DNA of 15,670 nt from GCA-2708415 sp964351905 (GCA_964351905.1 CAYGPG010000038.1:1-15670), one strand, 5' to 3'. Positions 1-7,855 are shown, counted from the first letter of the stretch. Numbers and translations are program-made. The notes: generated by a model from the sequence alone, not told the origin.

Positions 1-6
1 AAATTC

Positions 7-101
7 AGCTATGCTTCATTAAGCCTGCTGCAGCCCTCTCCCTATAGGGAGAGGGATATGTAAGGTTAGGCATTTATGCCTTACCTGTAGTTGGGTGAGG
101 G
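7..101 (-). repeat. Palindromic intergenic repeat, copy A
   Basis: A perfect 22-bp palindrome at 34-55 (CCCTCTCCCTA and its complement) is followed by a second small hairpin (AGGCAT, TT loop, ATGCCT, about 68-81) and then TTGGGTGAGGG at 91-101. Read on the minus strand, the order GTGAGGG-end, small hairpin, CCCTCTCCC hairpin, GCAG-CTTA-TGAA, TAGCTGA matches the element at 13474-13594, so these are two copies of one family in opposite orientation. This copy has a shorter distal part, and its far boundary (about position 7) is approximate. It is a REP/MITE-like element with no coding capacity. No T-run follows the strong hairpin, so a rho-independent terminator role is not supported. Confidence 0.8.
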
Positions 102-230
102 TGTTTTATTTCTCCTTAAAAGATTAAATCTTACACACCCCTGTGGACAACTGCCCCTTTGATACTCCATAATAATTAGGCGAATGATTCTGTTCGTTTA
201 TACTTAACAGTAAGTGAATCGGTGTAATCT

Positions 231-1259
231 ATGCGACTAAAGTCGTTTACAGCAAAGACAATGCGGGAGGCCATGCAAATGGTGCGCGAAGAATTAGGTG
301 AAGAGGCCATCATTGTCGCCACGCGTGAAGAAAAAAACGCGGTTGGCGGCGCGCTCGTACACCTAACCGCCGCGATGGAACGCGACTCCCACAGTGACGA
401 TGATCAAGACTTCGCCAATAGCTTTGAACAGGCGGACGATAATTGGATGTATGCCGATGATGACAACGAAACCATGTGCATCGAAGAAGTCACCGAAACC
501 ATGTTACGTCATGGCGTGTCCGATGATGTCCTAGACCAAGTCATTTCCTGCGCTGCTATATTGGGCGTGGATGAGCCGCGTAAAGCGCTTCTTTCTTCTA
601 TCGAAAGTATTTTTAAATTCGCGCCCCTACCCACTGGCCCCTCTAAAACACCGATCATTATGGTTGGCCCTCCTGGTTCAGGTAAAACACTTGCCGTTGC
701 CAAACTCGCCGCGCGTGGCTCTATGAGTGGTTTGGATATTGCTGTGATTACAACAGATGCCGAGCGTGCTGGTGGTCGTGAGCAACTCGAAGCCTTTACC
801 AAATTGATGGAAGTGGATCTTAAAATCGCCAAAACGCCAACGGCCTTAAAAGAAGTGCTGTTGGAATGCAAAGCCATGGATCAAGTCATTATTGATACCG
901 CAGGGGCTAATCCGTTTGATACAGACAGCATGAAAAACATCGCACGCTTTATAGGCGCGGCAGAAATGGATCCTGTCCTCGTACTTCCCGCCAATACCAA
1001 TGCCGATGAGGCGGGTGAGATTGCCGAGATTTTTATGAAAGTGGGCGCACAACGTTTGTTACCCTCACGTATCGATGTGGCGCGCCGTCTGGGATCTCTT
1101 CTGGTTGCCGCATATCAGGGCGGTATGGCGTTCACAGAAATTAGCGCAACCGCACGTGTCGCCGATGGGTTATCCCAATTAACCTCAAAAAGATTAACTC
1201 AACTCTTGATGCCACTCGTAAAAGACGCGAAGATGCACAATACCAAAAAGGCAGGATAG
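231..1259 (+). CDS. flhF: FlhF, SRP-type GTPase for flagellar placement
   Basis: FlhF is a membrane-associated GTPase of the SRP/FtsY family that marks where a polar flagellum is built and is controlled by FlhG. The N-terminus (residues 1-50, starting MRLKSFTAKTMREAM) is the typical FlhF B domain, followed by an acidic linker rich in Asp (about 50-85). The NG domain has a P-loop at 146-153 (GPPGSGKT), the TTDAERAGGREQL segment at 174-186, a G3-like IDTAGAN at 221-227, SRID at 279-282 in the position of the usual TKxD, and the closing TARVADGL at 307-314. At 342 aa it is on the short side for the family. The start fits the conserved N-terminus, although its Shine-Dalgarno is weak. It lies 8 bp upstream of flhG, so the two are very likely co-transcribed. 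Confidence 0.95.
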   Translation: MRLKSFTAKTMREAMQMVREELGEEAIIVATREEKNAVGGALVHLTAAMERDSHSDDDQDFANSFEQADDNWMYADDDNETMCIEEVTETMLRHGVSDDVLDQVISCAAILGVDEPRKALLSSIESIFKFAPLPTGPSKTPIIMVGPPGSGKTLAVAKLAARGSMSGLDIAVITTDAERAGGREQLEAFTKLMEVDLKIAKTPTALKEVLLECKAMDQVIIDTAGANPFDTDSMKNIARFIGAAEMDPVLVLPANTNADEAGEIAEIFMKVGAQRLLPSRIDVARRLGSLLVAAYQGGMAFTEISATARVADGLSQLTSKRLTQLLMPLVKDAKMHNTKKAG

Positions 1260-1267
1260 AAGATCAA

Positions 1268-2122
1268 ATGTCTGAAGCAGTAAAAGAAGATACACCAAAC
1301 AATACGTCAGAACAACGGGCGCGTCCTTCACGCCCTAATTTTCGTCGCGGCACAAACGTCATTGCAGTCGCCAGTGGTAAAGGCGGCGTCGGCAAAACAT
1401 GGTTTTCAATTACCCTCTCTCATGCCCTTGCCCGTGCAGGTAAAAAAGTTTTGCTGTTCGATGGGGATTTGGGTTTAGCCAATATTGACGTGCAATTGGG
1501 TTTAATGCCAAAGCGTGACCTCAATGATGTTATTCGCGGGCGTTTAGGGCTCGATAAAGTCATCCAACATTATGAAGATGGTGGCTTTGATATTATTGCA
1601 GGGCGTTCAGGACAGGCGTCTTTGTCTGCCCTTCCCTCGCAACGTCTTACCATGCTCCGTGATCAGCTGTTGGAAGTGTCAGAACAATATGATGTTGTTA
1701 TTTTAGATTTAGGGGCTGGCGTTGACCGCACTGTGAGGATGCTTTCTGCCTCTGCTGTGCGTACTTTGCTCGTCAGCACTGATGAACCAACTTCTTTAAC
1801 CGATGCTTATGCTTTCATTAAACTCGGCAGTGCCGCAGGCATGTCGAAAAATGTTGGTATCGTGGTTAATCAGGCCACCAACACCGCCGAAGGTGAAAAG
1901 ACTTATAAGACATTGTTAAAAGCGTGCGAGAATTTCTTACGCTTGCGTCCACCGCTTATAGGTATGGTGCGCCATGATCCGCGTGTGAAAGAAACCATCC
2001 GCCATCAAACGCCTATCCTCATTCGCTCCCCCAATACAGACGCTGCAGAAGACGTCGAAAAAATCGCCAAAACCGTGATTGATGAGCTAAGAATAGCCAA
2101 AAAACGCGCCGCGGCAGGTTAA
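1268..2122 (+). CDS. flhG: FlhG/FleN, MinD-type ATPase controlling flagellar number
   Basis: This is a ParA/MinD-superfamily ATPase that acts with FlhF and limits flagellar number. The deviant Walker A GKGGVGKT lies at residues 37-44, the switch DGDLGLAN at 65-72 and Walker B VVILDLGAG at 143-151. TDEPTSLTDAYAFIK at 171-185 is typical of FlhG rather than Soj or MinD. The basic C-terminal end (AKKRAAAG) could be part of a membrane-targeting helix, which is inference. The first 30 residues are polar and basic and show no DQAxxLR motif, the segment by which FlhG of Bacillus activates FlhF. The 284-aa length is normal. The gene sits 8 bp after flhF and its stop TAA is directly followed by the ATG of the next gene. 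Confidence 0.95.
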   Translation: MSEAVKEDTPNNTSEQRARPSRPNFRRGTNVIAVASGKGGVGKTWFSITLSHALARAGKKVLLFDGDLGLANIDVQLGLMPKRDLNDVIRGRLGLDKVIQHYEDGGFDIIAGRSGQASLSALPSQRLTMLRDQLLEVSEQYDVVILDLGAGVDRTVRMLSASAVRTLLVSTDEPTSLTDAYAFIKLGSAAGMSKNVGIVVNQATNTAEGEKTYKTLLKACENFLRLRPPLIGMVRHDPRVKETIRHQTPILIRSPNTDAAEDVEKIAKTVIDELRIAKKRAAAG

Positions 2123-2689
2123 ATGCATCTAAAAAATATTCCTTTTCACATTATTGCCGGTGTTGGCTATGTAATTGGTAACGGAACGCTTACTTTAAAA
2201 GGGTTTCTGTTTGAAGATAAAACGCTCATTCCTATATTTTCAGAATTGAAAAATCTTGATCCCTCATCGTGGCAAGCTTGTGCAGGGTTTTTCTGGCTCG
2301 TGATTTCTTTCCTCACTTTCACAATTTCTAAATCGCCTATCTTAATGATACGCCTTATCGCCTTTTTAAATTATTTGGCTTATTTTTGTATGATCATTAG
2401 TGCTTATAAACAGGACGCTTTCTGGGCGCAAACCATAGGCATACTGCCATGGTTTTTTGTCGCTGGTCTTTTATTTCAAGGCAACAAAGTTGTTCAAGAG
2501 GGAAGCATTGTAAAGAAATACCCCATTGCCATTGCAGGTGTAATTTTTGCCCTAGGGAATATTGGAATTAGCTATAATGGTTGGGCAAGTGAAGATTACG
2601 TCCTCTTTGCCTTAGGCATATTATTCATTTTTGCAAATTTAAGCTTCGCGATAACGGATAAGAATTTGCAACGTAAATTATTTGCCTAA
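2123..2689 (+). CDS. Multi-pass membrane protein of unknown function
   Basis: I do not recognise this 188-aa protein. Hydrophobic segments at about 8-26, 52-69, 73-93, 102-118, 133-151 and 158-176 suggest up to six membrane spans joined by short loops, and there is no obvious catalytic motif or signal peptidase site. The ATG follows the flhG stop with no gap (TAAATG), so translation is probably coupled and the gene should be read as the third of the flhF-flhG transcript. It is more AT-rich than flhG and may have been acquired or be evolving fast. A flagellar role is only suggested by position. Confidence 0.75.
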   Translation: MHLKNIPFHIIAGVGYVIGNGTLTLKGFLFEDKTLIPIFSELKNLDPSSWQACAGFFWLVISFLTFTISKSPILMIRLIAFLNYLAYFCMIISAYKQDAFWAQTIGILPWFFVAGLLFQGNKVVQEGSIVKKYPIAIAGVIFALGNIGISYNGWASEDYVLFALGILFIFANLSFAITDKNLQRKLFA

Positions 2690-2805
2690 ACTTTAATTCT
2701 TCTGCACATTTTAACTTCTTTATGCGATGATAAAGGATGATTGCAATTTAGGTTTATTTTAGGTATAATTTCCTAATATACGGAGAATTGCGATCATATT
2801 TTAAC

Positions 2806-2896
2806 TCGTTGCCAAGCAACGAACTAATAAAAAGACTATTTAAAAACAACAAGATAACTTTTTGCGTTGAAAAAATATAGCAACGAACTGATAGAA
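2806..2896 (+). repeat. Hairpin and direct repeat in the leader of the fliK-like gene
   Basis: The 208-bp gap before the fliK-like gene is AT-rich and without an ORF. It contains a perfect 7-bp hairpin (TCGTTGC, loop CAA, GCAACGA, 2806-2822). The right arm runs into an 18-bp sequence, AGCAACGAACTAATAAAA (2815-2832), that recurs as AGCAACGAACTGATAGAA at 2879-2896 with 16 of 18 identities and a 64-bp offset. The second copy ends one base before the ATG at 2898 and covers the place where a Shine-Dalgarno would sit. No recognisable sigma-54 or sigma-28 promoter was found. A regulatory role, as protein operator or RNA structure, is inference. Confidence 0.55.
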
Positions 2897-2897
2897 T

Positions 2898-5129
2898 ATG
2901 AACGACTCTTTTGGTAAAATTTCATCTCCCGTTCCGCCCTCTGTTGGGGGGCGTTTTGGTGGTAAGGGGCAGACTGTTCAAATCTTAACCCTCCCTGCTG
3001 ATTTGGCGAACAACCCCCGCGCGTTGCGTATAGAGGGGCAAATTACCAATTTGCGCCCCAATAATACCGCGCAAATTCAAACCGCCGCGGGCAATATTGA
3101 TGTGCAACTCTCAAATAATCGCACGCCACCCTCTTTAGGGCAAAGCATTGAAGTTGAGATACCTGCCGTGCGCCGTGATGGTATACCACCCAAACAAGCC
3201 ATCATTCGTGCCACGCCAACGGCAACTGCGCCGTCTGAAGGTGGCGCGCGTAATACGCAATCAACAAACACACCTGTTGTGCAACCCAATATCCCAGATA
3301 GCGCGAAAATACGGGCTACCTACCAAAGTCCCCCAACAAGAGTGGAGCAACCGACGCCGCAAGCCAACAGTCCTGCGCCGCGTCAAACGATACCAAATCA
3401 AATTACGTCGCCCGTGCCGCCACCCGCGACACCACAACAAGCGGTTCAGACACAACAACTTGCGCCGCAACAGGCGCCACAACAGGCACAAAATGCGCAA
3501 CTTCTAAACCGCGTGGCGTTACCGCCTATATTGCCAAATGGAACAGCGCAAACCACTGTGCCACAAACCGCCATTGCACAAATATTGGATAGTGGTTCTA
3601 TCGTGCGCTTATTGCCAACGCCCCCTGCACAAGCGCAGACGATCGCAACGCAATTTGCACAAAGCCAACCTGCACCGTTACAAAATTTGATCACGCAGAC
3701 AGCTTTTAGCGCAAATTTAACCGCGCAAAATGCACAGAATAATTTGAGCCAAGCATTACTTCAAAATATTACGCCGCCACCAACACAGTTGGCAAGTAAC
3801 ACACAAAATATATTCACCCGGTCACTTCAAAATATTGGGCAAGGCGTTCAAAACACTAATATTTTACCTGTCAGCAATGCGCCGCCACAAACTTCTGTAA
3901 CCCTACAACCAACACTGTTGTCACCCGTTATTCCACAAGGACAAACGGTTCCTATTCAATCCGCACAAAGCTTCTTACAGGCACAAAGTACGGCACAGGT
4001 ACCGCAAACGGCAGCGCCCGTAAACGCAACATTAACACCTGCGCCACTGACAGCTAACCCTACAGCAACAACACCTAACGTTGCACCATTAGGGCAAATT
4101 GATATTCAGATTTTGAGAGTTTCTCCTCCACAAGCCGTCATTACACCGCCTACTCTAAACCAGCAAACAACGCCGCAAGTCATACCGGCGACGACCCAAT
4201 TTACACCACCGTTGGTGAGCAATAATCCAGCCGCCGCCGTAACGGCACAAGTTACTGGCTTTACCGCGCAAAACCTTCCGCTTGTTACCGTGCAATGGCC
4301 AGGAACGCGTATCCCACAAAGTTTTGTATTACAGGCTGCACCTAATAATTTGCAATTGGGATCACAACTTCAAATATTACCGAAGGCTGTTCCACCAAAC
4401 GCCCTCGTGAATAATGCCGCGACAACAGGAGCTGTGCGTTCAACAGTCGTTAATCCGCTCCTTCAAGGGTTTCAATGGCCTGCGATGGATGATTTATTCC
4501 TTAATTTACAACAATCCAGCCCACAGGCCGCCGTATCACTATCACGAAGCATTCCCAACGCAGGAAACCCTGCGCAAATAGCCACCACAGCTATGGCCTT
4601 TATTGCCGCCGTGCGTTCTGGTGATATTGGAGGATGGTTGGGACAGCAAAAAACAGACGCGCTGCAACGTATTGGCAAAAGCGATATCTTAAACAGCCTG
4701 TCACAATCAGGGCGAAGTGGAACCCCCGCTCCTGCCGCAGACGCGGTATCTTCAAGCGATTGGCGCGCCGTGCCGCTGCCGATGTTTTGGGAAGGTGAAA
4801 TTCATCGCATCACGCTCTACACGCGCCGCGAAGGGGATGGACAGCAACAAGACCAAAACGACAAACAAGATCAAACACGTTTTGTTTTTGATCTTTCATT
4901 ATCAAGAATGGGAGATATTCAACTGGATGGCTATCTACGTGACAAACGTCTCGATTTGGTCGTTCGCGCCCAAAATGCCTTTAGTCTGCCGATGCAACAA
5001 ACCATGCGCCAAGCATATAGTGGTGCGCTCGACCAAACTGAATTATCAGGCGAACTAAACTTCCAAGGCTCCACCAAAAACTGGGTGCATGTCCTTGAAC
5101 AAAAAGAAGAATTAGGTTTGGATGCTTAA
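2898..5129 (+). CDS. fliK: FliK-like flagellar hook-length control protein
   Basis: FliK is the exported ruler that measures the hook and switches export from hook to filament subunits. This 743-aa protein has a short beta-rich N-terminal unit (about 26-90) and a long Pro/Gln/Ala/Thr-rich, probably disordered stretch (about 105-440) that suits a ruler. A second beta-rich unit (about 447-497) resembles the first. A helical stretch follows (about 525-605, with FIAAVRSGDIGGWLG). The C-terminal domain (about 622-735) carries RFVFDLSLSRMGDIQLDGYL and a hydrophobic/polar pattern ending in SGELNFQ, like the FliK C-terminal fold of Rhodospirillales-type proteins. It lies beside flhF/flhG and converges on fliJ, leaving 5 bp. 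The family call rests on the C-terminal domain and context; the middle cannot be aligned by eye. Confidence 0.8.
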   Translation: MNDSFGKISSPVPPSVGGRFGGKGQTVQILTLPADLANNPRALRIEGQITNLRPNNTAQIQTAAGNIDVQLSNNRTPPSLGQSIEVEIPAVRRDGIPPKQAIIRATPTATAPSEGGARNTQSTNTPVVQPNIPDSAKIRATYQSPPTRVEQPTPQANSPAPRQTIPNQITSPVPPPATPQQAVQTQQLAPQQAPQQAQNAQLLNRVALPPILPNGTAQTTVPQTAIAQILDSGSIVRLLPTPPAQAQTIATQFAQSQPAPLQNLITQTAFSANLTAQNAQNNLSQALLQNITPPPTQLASNTQNIFTRSLQNIGQGVQNTNILPVSNAPPQTSVTLQPTLLSPVIPQGQTVPIQSAQSFLQAQSTAQVPQTAAPVNATLTPAPLTANPTATTPNVAPLGQIDIQILRVSPPQAVITPPTLNQQTTPQVIPATTQFTPPLVSNNPAAAVTAQVTGFTAQNLPLVTVQWPGTRIPQSFVLQAAPNNLQLGSQLQILPKAVPPNALVNNAATTGAVRSTVVNPLLQGFQWPAMDDLFLNLQQSSPQAAVSLSRSIPNAGNPAQIATTAMAFIAAVRSGDIGGWLGQQKTDALQRIGKSDILNSLSQSGRSGTPAPAADAVSSSDWRAVPLPMFWEGEIHRITLYTRREGDGQQQDQNDKQDQTRFVFDLSLSRMGDIQLDGYLRDKRLDLVVRAQNAFSLPMQQTMRQAYSGALDQTELSGELNFQGSTKNWVHVLEQKEELGLDA

Positions 5130-5134
5130 GTAAA

Positions 5135-5560
5135 CTAAAAATCTTCCTGACGTCTGAAACCTTCGATGCCGATTTCATCCATTTCTTGGGATTCTTTATC
5201 TTTTAGAACCTGTTTTTCTTCTTCTTTGCGACGTTTATATACAATTTCGATACGTTTCATATCGGTAAAGGCGGCGCGTACTTCCTCTTGAGCAATTGTT
5301 AATCTTGTCTCAAGTTTCTTATATTCACCATCTAATGTTTCAACATTGCCACGGATCACGCCTTCAAAGCGCCCGTAATAAGCACGCGTCTCGACCATAT
5401 CATTTTGATCTAAAGCTTCACGCTCTTTTGCCAGTCTGTCTAGAAGTTCTTTTTTGCGTTGCTCAATCACTTCCATTTGACGATAGATTTCGGCAACAAT
5501 TTTTTGCCTTTCTTCGACGGCATGTCTTTTAACACGAATAAGAGGCTCCAAATCAGCCAT
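5135..5560 (-). CDS. fliJ: FliJ, export ATPase stalk/chaperone escort
   Basis: FliJ is a small coiled-coil protein that sits in the pore of the FliI hexamer, resembles the gamma subunit of F1-ATPase, and links FliI to FlhA. The 141-aa product is almost wholly charged helix: heptad-like Glu/Lys/Arg/Leu patterns run from about residue 8 to 125 and no membrane segment is present. Length and position immediately after fliI are typical. Its ATG overlaps the 3' end of fliI by 8 bp (ATGGCTGA is shared), which suggests translational coupling. The identification leans on context, because FliJ sequences are poorly conserved. The 3' end abuts the end of the convergent fliK-like gene. Confidence 0.85.
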   Translation of the reverse strand: MADLEPLIRVKRHAVEERQKIVAEIYRQMEVIEQRKKELLDRLAKEREALDQNDMVETRAYYGRFEGVIRGNVETLDGEYKKLETRLTIAQEEVRAAFTDMKRIEIVYKRRKEEEKQVLKDKESQEMDEIGIEGFRRQEDF

Positions 5561-6914
5561 TATTCATATCCTTATCTTGCCGTTCGTAAACCATGCCAAG
5601 ACAACTGGCGAGCATTTCAAATCCCTCTTCGATAGAAGTGCATTCCTCTTTATCTTGGCTTAAAAAATCTTCCAAATGGGGATAGCGTAAAATGGCTTCA
5701 TCAACCTCGGGGTCAGAGCCCTTTCGATAAGCGCCAAGTTTGATTAATTCTTCCATATCTTCATAACGGCTAACAAGTTTCTTTGCTTTAACAACCAGAG
5801 CATTTTGCTGCCCGTTCAAACACTTCGGCATCATTCTAGAGATAGAGCGTAAGATATTAATAGCAGGATAACGCCCCCGATCAGCAATCTTTCTTTCCAT
5901 CATAATATGACCATCAATGATTCCACGCACGGCATCGGAAATAGGTTCGTTGTGATCATCCCCTTCAACCAAAACAGAGAAAATTCCTGTGATAGATCCC
6001 TCACCTTGCTCCCCTGGCCCAGCACGCTCCAGTAATCTAGATAATTCTCCAAACGTTGTCGGTGGGTAGCCTTTGGAGGTTGGAGGTTCTCCTGCGGACA
6101 AACCAATCTCACGTTGTGCCATGGCAAAACGCGTCACAGAATCCATCATACAAAGGACTTTCTTGCCTTGTTTTCTAAAATATTCTGCTGTGGCGAGTGT
6201 CACGTAGGCCGCCTGACGGCGCATCAAAGCCGGCTCATCCCCTGTTGCCACAACCACAACAGAACGGTTTAAACCCAACTCCCCCAAATCATCTTCTAAA
6301 AATTCTTGCACTTCTCGGCCACGCTCACCAACAAGCCCGATAACCGACACATCTGCTTCGGTATAACGCGCCATCATGGACATCACAACAGACTTACCAA
6401 CGCCTGAGCCTGCAAAAATTCCCATTCTTTGACCTTGGCAAGTTGATAAAAACGTATTAACCGCACGCACGCCCAGATCCAGTTTCTCACCAACACGTTG
6501 ACGAGAATGGGGTGGTGGTGGCGTGTTTCTTAAAGGAATAGGCGTTCCGCCTTGAATAAGAGGTCCTTTACCATCAATTGGCTCACCCAGCGCATTTATG
6601 ACTCGCCCCAACCATCGTTCATCTGGGCAAATGCTTGGTTCACTCTCCTGTATGATGGCGGGACATCCCAAACCAATGCCTTCTAAAGTCCCAAAAGGCA
6701 TTAAAAGAGCCTTTGCATCCTTAAAGCCAATAACTTCACAAGGGACATCTCTATCGACTTTAGGGCGTAGATGCACAATAGAGCCAATATGTAGATTCTC
6801 CCCAAAACCAGCAATCTCAACCAATAATCCAAGGATTTTGGTAACACGACCAAAGACTTCATGATCTGGAATAGGGTTTATTGCCGCAAGGGCTTTATCA
6901 GCGAGACGATCCAT
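5553..6914 (-). CDS. fliI: FliI, flagellar type III export ATPase
   Basis: FliI is the cytoplasmic hexameric ATPase of the flagellar export apparatus, related to F1 beta. The 453-aa length is normal. The N-terminal beta barrel covers about 18-90 and the P-loop is AGSGVGKS at 168-175. GERGREVQEF (196-205) carries the catalytic-glutamate region. Walker B is VLCMMDSVTRFA at 253-264 with Asp258. The highly conserved GYPPTTFGELSRLLERAG (282-299) and the following GSITG...EGDDHNEPISD and RGRYPAIN blocks (306-354) are intact, including the arginine-finger region. It overlaps fliJ by 8 bp and is transcribed divergently from ctrA, sharing the TTAA-rich control region. Confidence 0.97.
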   Translation of the reverse strand: MDRLADKALAAINPIPDHEVFGRVTKILGLLVEIAGFGENLHIGSIVHLRPKVDRDVPCEVIGFKDAKALLMPFGTLEGIGLGCPAIIQESEPSICPDERWLGRVINALGEPIDGKGPLIQGGTPIPLRNTPPPPHSRQRVGEKLDLGVRAVNTFLSTCQGQRMGIFAGSGVGKSVVMSMMARYTEADVSVIGLVGERGREVQEFLEDDLGELGLNRSVVVVATGDEPALMRRQAAYVTLATAEYFRKQGKKVLCMMDSVTRFAMAQREIGLSAGEPPTSKGYPPTTFGELSRLLERAGPGEQGEGSITGIFSVLVEGDDHNEPISDAVRGIIDGHIMMERKIADRGRYPAINILRSISRMMPKCLNGQQNALVVKAKKLVSRYEDMEELIKLGAYRKGSDPEVDEAILRYPHLEDFLSQDKEECTSIEEGFEMLASCLGMVYERQDKDMNNG

Positions 6915-6957
6915 AACTTATTGTATCGTGAAGCGTCACTTATAAAAAGTATATTTG

Positions 6958-7000
6958 TTAACCTTTATTAATTGTGTTAATATTTATTAACAAAGGTTAA
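6958..7000. promoter_or_regulatory. Dyad array of five phased TTAA boxes between fliI and ctrA
   Basis: TTAA begins at 6958, 6968, 6977, 6987 and 6997, a spacing of 10, 9, 10 and 10 bp, so all boxes would lie on one face of the helix. The outer parts form an inverted repeat: 6958-6972 (TTAACCTTTATTAAT) matches the complement of 6986-7000 at 14 of 15 positions, centred near 6979. TTAA pairs are the core of CtrA recognition (known consensus TTAA-N7-TTAAC), but spacing here is N5 to N6 rather than N7. The array lies 44-86 bp upstream of the fliI start and 85 bp or more upstream of the ctrA start, so it could serve both genes. CtrA or another TTAA-reading protein is a reasonable ligand; this is inference. 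Confidence 0.6.
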
Positions 7001-7020
7001 TTTTATAAGATATTATAATC

Positions 7021-7036
7021 TTAATATTTTATTAAC
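7021..7036 (+). promoter_or_regulatory. Consensus CtrA box upstream of ctrA
   Basis: TTAATATTTTATTAAC is an exact match to the full CtrA recognition site TTAA-N7-TTAAC described in Caulobacter. It ends 48 bp before the ctrA ATG, a place where bound CtrA could act on its own promoter, as CtrA autoregulates in Caulobacter. The surrounding region is very AT-rich, so a chance match is possible, but the adjacent TTAA array and the identity of the downstream gene support it. Confidence 0.7.
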
Positions 7037-7084
7037 TTTTGAAACTTATTTATTAAACAAACGATCTTACAAAAGGGGCAAGGA

Positions 7085-7786
7085 ATGCGTGTTTTATTAG
7101 TCGAGGATGACAGTTCTACAGCTAAATCAATTGAATTAATGCTAAAATCAGACGGATATGTCGTTGATACAGCAGATTTGGGCGAAGACGGTCTAGAAAT
7201 TGGTAAAATTTATGATTACGACATCATTATTCTGGATCTTATGCTTCCAGACATGGATGGCTATGATGTTCTGAAAAGCTTCCGTGCGGCGAAAATTGAC
7301 ACCCCTATTCTTATTCTTTCTGGTTTAACTGAATTAGACAATAAAATCAAAGGTCTTGGTTTTGGCGCAGATGATTATCTGACGAAGCCTTTTGATAAGC
7401 GCGAATTGATGGCACGCATACAGGCGATTGTCCGTCGTTCACAAGGTCACTCTCAAAGTACAATTGAAACAGGAAATGTTATTGTCAATCTTGATAGCCG
7501 TACAGTGACAGTTGCCAATAAACCGCTTCATCTTACAGGTAAAGAATATGGTATTATCGAGCTCCTTTCTCTTCGTAAAGGATCAACCCTGACCAAGGAA
7601 ATGTTCCTGAACCACCTTTATGGCGGCATGGACGAACCCGAAGTTAAAATTATTGATGTTTTCATTTGTAAATTACGCAAGAAAATTGAAAACATAAATG
7701 ATGGTGAAAGCCATATTGAGACTGTTTGGGGACGTGGTTACGTCATGCGTGATCCTGTTGAGGAAACAAAAGCGGCATCTGCTTAA
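7085..7786 (+). CDS. ctrA: CtrA, cell-cycle master response regulator
   Basis: CtrA is an OmpR-type response regulator that, when phosphorylated through CckA-ChpT, controls cell-cycle, flagellar and chemotaxis genes and in some species replication initiation. The 233-aa product matches Caulobacter CtrA along its length. The receiver has the acidic pair D8/D9, phospho-acceptor D51, switch Ser79 and Lys101. The DNA-binding winged helix (about 125-223) contains the near-invariant blocks HLTGKEYGIIELLSLRKG, LTKEMFLNHLYGGMDEPE and KIIDVFICKLRKK. The C-terminal tail ends in EETKAASA; the Caulobacter protein ends in two alanines used for ClpXP degradation, and this tail is similar but not identical. 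The AAGG just before the ATG and an AGGGG slightly upstream give a good ribosome site. Pairing with fliI-fliJ is known in other alphaproteobacteria. Confidence 0.97.
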   Translation: MRVLLVEDDSSTAKSIELMLKSDGYVVDTADLGEDGLEIGKIYDYDIIILDLMLPDMDGYDVLKSFRAAKIDTPILILSGLTELDNKIKGLGFGADDYLTKPFDKRELMARIQAIVRRSQGHSQSTIETGNVIVNLDSRTVTVANKPLHLTGKEYGIIELLSLRKGSTLTKEMFLNHLYGGMDEPEVKIIDVFICKLRKKIENINDGESHIETVWGRGYVMRDPVEETKAASA

Positions 7787-7826
7787 AACAGTTTAATTTT
7801 CATTCAGTTTTTATTTTTACTGTTCA

Positions 7827-7845
7827 TACCAAAATAATTTTGGTA
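7827..7845. repeat. Perfect 19-bp palindrome upstream of pgsA
   Basis: TACCAAAATAATTTTGGTA is perfectly symmetrical around position 7836 and lies 10 bp before the pgsA ATG, in the 69-bp gap after ctrA. As RNA it would form an AT-rich hairpin close to the ribosome-binding region; as DNA it could be an operator. It has no following T-run, so it is a poor terminator candidate. Function is not known. Confidence 0.5.
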
Positions 7846-7855
7846 ATCGTTTCAC

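Noticed and set aside
34..55. Strong GC-rich hairpin as a rho-independent terminator
   Set aside because: No T-run follows on either strand, and its inverted counterpart at 13521-13541 also lacks one; a repeat element explains it better.
142..150. Near-consensus DnaA box (TTGTCCACA on the minus strand)
   Set aside because: A single site with one mismatch to TTATCCACA and no cluster or replication gene nearby; chance is likely, so no origin is claimed.
3148..3507. 119-aa Arg-rich frame inside the fliK-like gene
   Set aside because: A shadow frame produced by the Pro/Gln-rich codons of the real gene, with no ribosome site or recognisable domain.
7787..7824. AACAGT/ACTGTT inverted repeat after ctrA as a terminator
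   Set aside because: The arms are only six bases with a loop of about 26 bases and no T-run after the right arm; too weak to call.
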